Origin: Oegoconia quadripuncta
Taxonomy: Eukaryota > Arthropoda > Insecta > Lepidoptera > Autostichidae
Assembly: GCA_949316235.1 (NCBI GenBank)
Contig: OX438741.1
Coordinates: 39,222,962 to 39,286,961 of the forward strand
Direction: 5' to 3'
Length of the DNA: 64,000 bases
Shown: piece by piece, positions 57,339 to 64,000 of the stretch
Layout of the letters: every line of letters begins with the position of its first letter
How positions within the stretch are numbered: position 1 is the first letter of the stretch
Translations under genes and position numbers: made by a program
The notes under the pieces: model-generated
Database searches by the model: none
Told to the model about the DNA's origin: nothing
What the model saw: the letters and a program-made list of their open reading frames with translations, nothing else

Positions 57339-57847
57339 CTGTGACAAAATTAGCAGTGGTTAGTACCTGCTGCCGTACCTATCTTACATACATGCTCCCG
57401 CCTGTTTCCCGTTGCGGTAGGCAGAGACTATTGACTTCCACTTGCAACGATCCTGACATACTAATTTATATGCTTCATGACCTTTTGTGAGTACGTTAGT
57501 CACTTGATCGTGGTACCAAAGGCGATCGAATCAAAGTGAGCTACAATTTTTTTGCGATCGAACGCAATGTATGACGTTAATTGCCCGCGGTCCAATCGGA
57601 TGGAACCACGGGTAACGTTTGTATTTCGTAAAAAAAAAAATGTCCGTGGTCCTACTAGCAGGGCCGACGGGTGTCACGGGGTGATCGTCTGTAAACCTAT
57701 GGATGTCTATCGACATGGAGTCTCGAGTGCGCGTCAGTTCGGAGTTTCACAGAAATAAAAATCTTTACTAACAACTTATTATTACAAATGCGAAAGCGTA
57801 AGCCTGAACGGAAATAAAAATATATATATATGAAAAACTACAAACAT

Positions 57848-57967
57848 GTTGTAGGTACACAGGGTACACTTAAAATAGTCAGATTAGATATTTTTTAAGC
57901 TACTGCTTGTTCAATAGGAAATGTTCCCCTGAGAAGAACTAGCAAGAAACTCGAGGTGTCGCTCATT
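57848..57967 (-). repeat. Interspersed repeat Z, copy 2
   Basis: The reverse complement of 23,625-23,757: AGGGTACACTTAAAATAGTC, TTTTTTAAGCTACTGCTTGT and AGAACTAGCAAGAAACTCGA. Confidence 0.65.
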
Positions 57968-57969
57968 TT

Positions 57970-58120
57970 CCAAATCGTATGATAGGAACTCTACGAATCA
58001 CGCCAGTAGCATATCAACCGAAAGGGGGCGCGTGGGTTTTTGAAAAAAAAATATTAAACTACCTATGCCCATATCACAGTATAACCATCAATACCTTCTA
58101 TTTCACTTATATAGGTATAA
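57970..58120. repeat. MITE family A fragment
   Basis: ATCGTATGATAGGAACTCTA, GCATATCAAC and ATACCTTCTATTTCACTTAT are pieces of family A, partly in inverted order relative to the complete copies: a rearranged remnant. Confidence 0.55.
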
Positions 58121-58659
58121 AATTTTATAAAATAATGTCTGATGTGAAGAAATGAGGAACTGTGGTTGTGTACCTATCCAGGTACCTATTGTATCACTAA
58201 TGAAAAAATCATTATATCACCAAGACAGTACACCAAAAAGATAGGCAGTACTGAATGTCACCTGATTACATCTATTTGCGACGACAGTTTCATCACCGAA
58301 AGTTAGTTGTATTTATATAGGTATATGTCATAGGCAGATCGTTGAATTGGCCATTCAATGGAATGCCTGGGCGAATCGTTATGTATGGCGCACATTTCCT
58401 GAATTATAGGAAACTGATCTATCCAGAGGGTGGCTCCAAAGGGACCAATACATCGGAGACCTTGGCGCTGCTGGGACGATGCACACAACACAACGCGCCA
58501 TGAGCGGCACAGTTGTCTGTAAAAGGTCCGCCAACATTATGATTGCAGGGAAATTAGTTAATTAGTAAGAAACAAAGGTACAACAATGTTTAAACTGTTA
58601 TGGCCAAATGATTTGTTAGTGTTAATTATTTTTGTTTTAAAATTTAGTTATTAGTTTTC

Positions 58660-58720
58660 AATTAGCGAAGTTAAGCAACGTCCGACGCGGTCAGTCCCTG
58701 GATGGAAGACCACTAGTGGC
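58660..58720 (+). repeat. 5S rRNA-derived fragment, copy 2
   Basis: GCGAAGTTAAGCAACGTCC, GCGGTCAG and CTGGATGGAAGACC match the centre of 5S rRNA more closely than the copy at 28,066. Both share the left flank TTTTCA(A/G)TTA, so they belong to one family of retroposed or 5S-derived SINE sequences. Confidence 0.7.
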
Positions 58721-59496
58721 AATTTAAAGATATTTTTAAAGATTTTGCAACATACTTGCTCTTAAAGTGGATCTAATTTCACCGGTTTTAAATATTTCAA
58801 GCAGCTCATAAAACACGGTGTGTATAATAGTGAAGTTATATTCATTACTGCACTATTTGCTATGGTAAAGAACATAATTTTCATACAGCCAAGTGATAAC
58901 ACCATCAGCCCGGTGAATAAAATTTTTTTAAAAATTAAAATAAAATAAATTTCATATTTCGAACTGGCTCGCTTCGCGGCGCGGGCGCCAGTCAGTAGGC
59001 AGCGCGCCGCGTGATTTTTTATTCTGTTTCCTCGCAAGTATGTTAAAAAACGTACGATATATGTGCATAAATTCCGTCTCGTGTGTGTGTATAGCCACCA
59101 TAACGCACTTATGTACAATTAACGTATATTATTGAACTCGATAGAATATAGGGTTACAGATTACGTAATGGCAGTTTTCCTAGATCCCTCAATTAATTAT
59201 GTGACTGTACTGAGAGATCTACAAAATCGAACTCATGTTTATTTCAAATACCTAAATATGCCTGTCAATATTTTAAAGTTCAACTCCTTCGTGAATTAGT
59301 AAAAACAAACCAATGGCCAATTCAACGATCTGCCTGCGACATACATAGCTATGTACCTACACGTGGTGATAGAGTCTTGCATCAAAACGGTACAATCTTT
59401 GTGGCGGGGCCCGACCTGCAACCGTAAACGGGCGGGGTGCCACATGAGCGGAGTCACTCAACACGCGAACGGATGATGCTCGGACATACTCTCATA
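58721..59496. other. Gene-free stretch
   Basis: No supported exon. A short GC-rich patch (58,965-59,010) and a repeat of TGGCCAATTCAACGATCTGC (59,316; reversed at about 58,335) are the only notable items. Confidence 0.4.
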
Positions 59497-59822
59497 GGCC
59501 CGTATTAATAAACCATTCTCAAGATTGAGAAGTCTTGTGATCGGTCTCAGGTAAACGTGTTGATTAATAAACCTAACTTGAGACGTGAAACGCACGTGAA
59601 TACTCAAGCAGTACTCACTTGAGAGGTGCGCCGAGTTTCACGTAACTATCATTCATTCGCCGCTGAGGCGAATACTTGAGTAGTGATCTCAGCTGAGTAG
59701 GTAGACCTCAAGTTTGGTTTATAAATTAGCACGGAGCTTGAGATAGCGTCGACTGCTTAAGACGCATCTCGGGTGATACAGCGTCAAGACTTGTATTGAG
59801 ATTGCTTTATTAATACCGGCTA
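59497..59822. mobile_element. MITE family B, complete copy
   Basis: Ends GGCCCGTATTAATAAA and TTTATTAATACCGGC are imperfect inverted repeats. The interior has several CTCAAG/CTTGAG inverted motifs and GCCGCTGAGGCG. The truncated relative lies at 49,472. Confidence 0.75.
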
Positions 59823-60417
59823 TACAAAGGCTCGTCTACACACACATACAAGTTGCGCAACGTTGTCAGCACGTCAGTATTTGCACTGTCGTGCCAAATC
59901 AATACCCAATTGGAATCTATGACAGCGCCATCTAGGTGGCATATGTTGAACTAATAATCGCATTCAAAATAATCAATTTCGCGACACAGGTTACCACAGT
60001 ATTACAAATTCTATTGTAATACTGCGACGTTACCGTGTCGCTGTCGCCGTTCGATGCGCAGTAGATTGAAGTCCACTGTCGCTGTGTTATGCTTTTGATG
60101 GCGTGGTGTGTGTGTCCAGTCATTGTCTGGACGTATCCTATGAGTGGTCCCATTTGAGTGTTTTTTTCTACAAGACTAAACGAGGGGACAGCACTAGTAG
60201 CACGACAGCCGCGACAAACGTTTATGTCGCGCGAGTTAATATTTGTCCTGCTCATTCGGTTGGACGAAATATACAACTATCCCACTCTTCGTCGCGCGAC
60301 AAACGATGTCATGCTACGGGGGCTGGTTTCATGAAAATCGGTTAAACCGCTTCGAAGATATTTGATGTGTGTGTGGTGTGTGGGCAGGGTGTGTGTGTGT
60401 GTGTGAGTGTGACTGAC

Positions 60418-60566
60418 CATCCGCCCATGCCGCGGCCGCCGCAGCCGGGCCGGCCGCCGGGCGGGGGCCGGCAGATGGTCTTCTTCTTGCAGCCGGCGGC
60501 GCCCTGCAGCGCGCCCAACGCCAGCAGCGCCACCCAGCGCCACCACGCGCTCCACGCGACTCTCAG
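60418..60566 (-). CDS. Exon of a small Cys- and Gly-rich secreted-type protein
   Basis: Flanked by the acceptor TGTGTGTCAG and donor GTCAGT. The open frame reads WRWVALLALGALQGAAG, a signal-peptide-like hydrophobic core, then CKKKTICRPPPGG, GCGGRGMGG, and ends in phase 2. The start codon would lie in an upstream exon or at the ATG just before the acceptor. GC-rich against AT-rich flanks, like the verified exons here. No family recognised. Confidence 0.4.
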
Positions 60567-60842
60567 CTGACACACACACACACACTATACTCTTTAAACT
60601 TTATGTTACGGAGTGACCAATAAACGACTATCCGCCGCCCCGCACCACTACGCCTGCTCCCATTGCACCCAGCTGTCCTCGACCCACAGGCACCGCCCCC
60701 TCTCCTACCCTGACTGTGCCGGTGGTCGTCGCTGGTGCGGGGCTACGTGTACTTACAACGATTGATAGTGTTCACAATCATATCGGTTGATCCGGCGCTA
60801 GCATGGATGATGTTCTACTTACTCGAGGCCGCGCGCTCTGAG

Positions 60843-61182
60843 TTTTTTTTTTATGCACAAAAGGGTTGATACTTGACCTCAATCACACCTGATGTTAAGT
60901 GAAGATGAGGTCGAAGATGGAATCGTACTGACCCGGAAACCCCAACACATTTGGAGGGGACTGGCTACCTTATCTCTGGCAACCGGAACACAACAATGCC
61001 ATTAACATTGCTGCTATAGGCGGCAGATTTAGATAAGATGGTGGTAGCTAGCCAGGCGGACATTTAAAATGCCCTACCACCAAACAAACCGAGTACTTAA
61101 ACATGTACCCCGCTGGGGATCGAACCCCCGACCTCCGTTTCATACACCTAATGTTGTTTACATTGAGCCACGGAGGCGGTTA
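60843..61182 (-). repeat. Complete tRNA-derived SINE, about 340 bp
   Basis: Minus-strand element: head with B box near 61,109 (reverse complement of GGGGATCGAACCC), body including GATGTTAAGTGAAGATGAGG on the plus strand, and an A-tail seen as a T-run at 60,843-60,852. The head matches the window's first 112 bases. Confidence 0.8.
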
Positions 61183-61185
61183 CAA

Positions 61186-61482
61186 TTCCATCTGAGTTGG
61201 ATTCATAAATTGACCTCTCACGAATTTAACCTGTCTAATAGGATCTCTTGTCCTAAATATATACTCGCTTAGTAGATAACGGATAAACTTACATAAATAT
61301 ATAAATAAACATCCATACCTCGAGAACTTAATGTTCGTATTCATAAGAAACATGAACACCCAGCGCGATTCGAACAAAACTGCTCGAACTAAAACGTTAT
61401 TTTGCAGAAATCCATAACTACAAATATAGCGGGATTCGAATCCGCAACCGTTAGTTTCCAAGGCGTGGTAACTACCCCCTTA
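61186..61482 (-). repeat. tRNA-derived SINE, second family
   Basis: The head GGTTGCGGATTCGAATCCCG (minus strand, about 61,460-61,430) and a body reading on the plus strand GTAGATAACGGATAAACTTA and ATATATAAATAAACATCC; same family as 55,812-56,045. It lies directly beside the previous SINE. Confidence 0.7.
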
Positions 61483-62869
61483 GTTACTTACTTAGGACAA
61501 TGAGTTATTTTCTTTTTATTTAAAAAGGTATAACCACAGGCACAACTTGCAAGTTTAACAAGGTACGGTACACTGTAAAAGTGCATATCCAGCTCAAACA
61601 TGGACATCACTTCACCTACATGCTATGGACACAGCATATCACCAGGCTAGACCTATTTGAGCACGATGATGACGAGTCCGCGCTATATGTAGCTAATAAA
61701 CAAAACAAACTCACAAGTAGCATTGTCGCCGAAGTGTTTCAGTAAACGTCGAGGTGTTGTGATGCGAGCGAGGGAGCGAGCCAAGCGGTAACGTAGTGTG
61801 TGGGAGCGAGACGCCGCTACCAATACGTGGGCTTGCACCCACCTGGGCACCTGGGCGGACGGCACGGACCTTTTCCTGCGATAGGATTATGAAAACTTTA
61901 CAATAGTATAGTCAACTGTTTATCAGAAATATCACAATCTTGGGATCTCCCAGAGTGAGATGAGTAGGCACTGAGATCGCGTGCTCCGTCCCAGACCACA
62001 TCGTCACTTTCCATCAGCCAACAACGCTTGCGGCCCGACGCGGGTCCAGGCTATAAGAAGAACTTAGGGCGGCATCGACTACGGGCTGCCATCAGCTCCA
62101 TTTCTGTCATCTCTTTCGAAAAAACATGAAATTAAACTAATATTATAAATGTGTAAGTTTGGATGTTTGTTTCTTTGTTTGTTTATTTGCTTGTTTGTTG
62201 CTTCGGACGGATTTGGATGTTTAGTATATAGATAGAATAAGACATAGGATTGTTTGCTTAACTCTCCAATCGAATACGAATAGCCAATGCGACTGCGCCG
62301 CCAGTGGATTGTCAAAAATAATCACACTTCAATTAGGAGAAGGTTCTCAACTCAAGCGTTTGTTTGTTTGTAAAAACATTATACCTACAGAAGGTGGTGC
62401 CTCAGGACGGAGAAAATTTTACAAGTTCCCGGGACCGTTTGCTAGACCTATTAGAGCCGGAATCTTTAAAATACACAAGTATTTGACCCCCTGGGCTCAA
62501 TTTACGAATACCGCCACCCGCTGATTCTACGTCTCAGTACTTGTTGTACTTTATCTGATTGACTGAGACTTTAAAACATCCAACCTACTCCTCATTATAA
62601 CTGCAAGACTAACGAACTATCCCCAGGTGAAGCATGTTTTGTTTTCCTATACATCATCTATCCAATGAGATCTCCACGTCCACAGGATTCAACGTTTAAT
62701 AACTGATTTACAAGGTTTCACCGTATTTTCCACAGCTCCATTTGGAGAAGAATTCTCAAATCCTGAAACTCGTCACTTGCGAAGGAAGGTCCTTAATCGG
62801 ATTGTACCCGACTGTGATAATTAAGTGAATAATATATTGAAAATAAGTGTCGTAACCTTTTAATAACCA
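61483..62869. other. Gene-free stretch
   Basis: No supported gene. CGTCACTTTCCATCAG at about 62,003 is a SINE-tail scrap like that at 17,622. Frames at 62,309-62,524 lack motifs and splice context. Confidence 0.4.
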
Positions 62870-63060
62870 CTTAGTCGTACTGGACCTTTTAAAACATTCC
62901 ATGACCATTTCGACGTTGAATCGACAACGACCAAAAATATTATTCCAAAAATAGGACTTTGGAAGTCCAGATGGAGCCCACGACATGGTTCCAGATAACT
63001 CCAGTGTTTTGGAACTGTGCTGGTGGCGCTGCTTACTTTCTGATAGCTACTGCACACATA
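62870..63060 (-). mobile_element. Ty3/gypsy integrase core fragment
   Basis: The minus strand reads HWSYLEPCRGLHLDFQSPIF then GIIFLVVVDSTSKW, matching the integrase core around its first catalytic Asp residues (HLDF, then VDxxSKW). No other pol domain is recognisable nearby. Confidence 0.6.
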
Positions 63061-63869
63061 GCGTTGAAATCTTCAATTCTGTGTTGGATGACACGTAACA
63101 CCTCTCCTCAACGCTGCCGCCATTGCTACGATCTATAACACTGCACCTGTGACAACCGTCACTCAACCACAGGCGCGTCCAAAGAAAGTCGTTACTCCTT
63201 CCTCTGCAAATAGCCGCTGCCGCATCACATAACAAGACAACCCCCAGAGAAGATGGTATGAGACACCATCAAATGTATCGACGCAAAATCTCAAATTTTC
63301 ACTTGACTTATTATTAGTCTTAGTCTTATTTACGTACCTGGTTCTTGGATCAGCATTGAGCCTCTCATTGATCCTCTCATTGACTCTCTAGTCTCCGTCT
63401 TCCGGTGTACACAGAATACCAGCTTCGCGTCACTGCGTCTTTCTTCAATTCAAAAGTATTTAAATTTGGTAACTATACATAGGAGATGTTGGTAAATGTA
63501 GTTCTCTCTCAATGTCATTTTCCATGAAGTAAATCTGCGAACGAACATCACAAGACGAATTCTCGTTCACAAAATGGAAACCTCTTATTTTTCCGATGGA
63601 AATTGTACTTGGTGATTATGTTTGTATTACACACATTTCATTTGAATGGGAGAACCGTTACTTAAGAGTAACAGCTTGCATAGTCGGGGAGACCCGGAAT
63701 GATCCATGTTATAAAAAATCCTATCGCATCGAATGAACAGAATACTATCATCAGCCTGAATGTGCGTCGCCAGCACAGAGCGCGTAGAACAGCGCACGGG
63801 ACCTTAAGTGGATACTAAACGAGTGTCATCAAAAGTATCACGTTTTAGACCTCCTCATACAAGTAGTTG

Positions 63870-64000
63870 AGGACGATGTCAAGGACTTTGCATTCCGCAA
63901 CTCGCACTTGCCAAGCGCCCGTCTAGCTCAGCACCAGCGATCCTTTACACACATCGGTCTTCATTATTTGGATCCTGTCTCCGTCACTGGCTGTCTTCAC
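63870..64000 (+). mobile_element. BEL/Pao-type integrase fragment at the window edge
   Basis: The plus strand reads FRNSHLPSARLAQHQRSFTH then IGLHYLDPVSVTG, the pattern LPxxRvxxxrpFtHvGvDYxGP found just before and at the integrase core of BEL/Pao elements. The conserved Asp is replaced by His (HYLDP). The element would continue beyond the window. Confidence 0.5.

Overview
This is a 64 kb piece of an insect nuclear genome, almost certainly Lepidoptera (species not identifiable from sequence alone). The evidence is spliced genes with GT-AG introns in AT-rich DNA, coding exons that stand out as GC-rich islands, moth/butterfly-type tRNA-derived SINEs, R1-clade non-LTR elements lying in a degenerate TTAGG (insect telomere motif) array, and Helitrons with the TC...CTAG ends common in butterflies and moths. 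No bacterial-type operons, CRISPR arrays or functional tRNA/rRNA genes were seen.

Two host genes can be named. (1) Soluble inorganic pyrophosphatase (orthologue of Drosophila Nurf-38), minus strand, 29,465 down to 17,016: six exons in matching phase, with a mitochondrial-type leader, the DNDPIDV metal-binding signature and the rest of the catalytic core; the last C-terminal exon was not found. (2) Ribosomal protein S21 (RpS21), plus strand, 53,998-56,737: three coding exons joining to 83 aa. Further host-like pieces are: a signal-peptide first exon at 393-515 (-); a two-exon 3' gene end with polyA signal at 47,802-49,020 (-); a terminal exon at 57,126-57,338 (-), convergent with RpS21; a Cys-rich secreted-type exon at 60,418-60,566 (-); and a plus-strand leader exon at 14,413. 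Near the left end, a small four-exon minus-strand gene (4,143-5,353) lies inside a TTAA-flanked inverted-repeat element, next to a TATA-containing spliced plus-strand gene (about 6,296-7,570) cut off by a LINE insertion.

The rest is mobile and repetitive DNA. 7.6-13 kb: three degraded LINEs, a 155-bp GT tract and a MITE. 13.7-15 kb: a 40-bp-arm hairpin, a 30-bp minisatellite and a second MITE. 16.2-17.1 kb: a ~97-bp minisatellite made of the end of pyrophosphatase exon 6 plus its splice donor, repeated eight times. 17.8-19.9 kb: LINE and Ty3/gypsy remnants in intron 5. 29.9-33.2 kb: a Helitron whose exact insertion site is shown by uninterrupted copies of its host repeat elsewhere in the window; it carries a 1.4 kb structured poly(A) retroposon and several satellites. 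35-37.9 kb: a deleted Ty1/copia element. 38.3-43.4 kb: head-to-tail poly(A) retroelement units of about 1.2-1.4 kb separated by GGTTAGATTCG-type telomere-like sequence. 44.7-46.4 kb: an OTU-protease ORF fragment and an inverted pair of a 410-bp repeat. 62.9-64 kb: gypsy and BEL/Pao fragments.

The most unusual items are the telomere-like array with its uniform-length, apparently non-coding or C-terminal-only retroposons, the amplified exon/intron junction in the pyrophosphatase gene, and the small intron-containing gene inside a TTAA element. All homology statements rest on motif recognition by eye; no database search was run.
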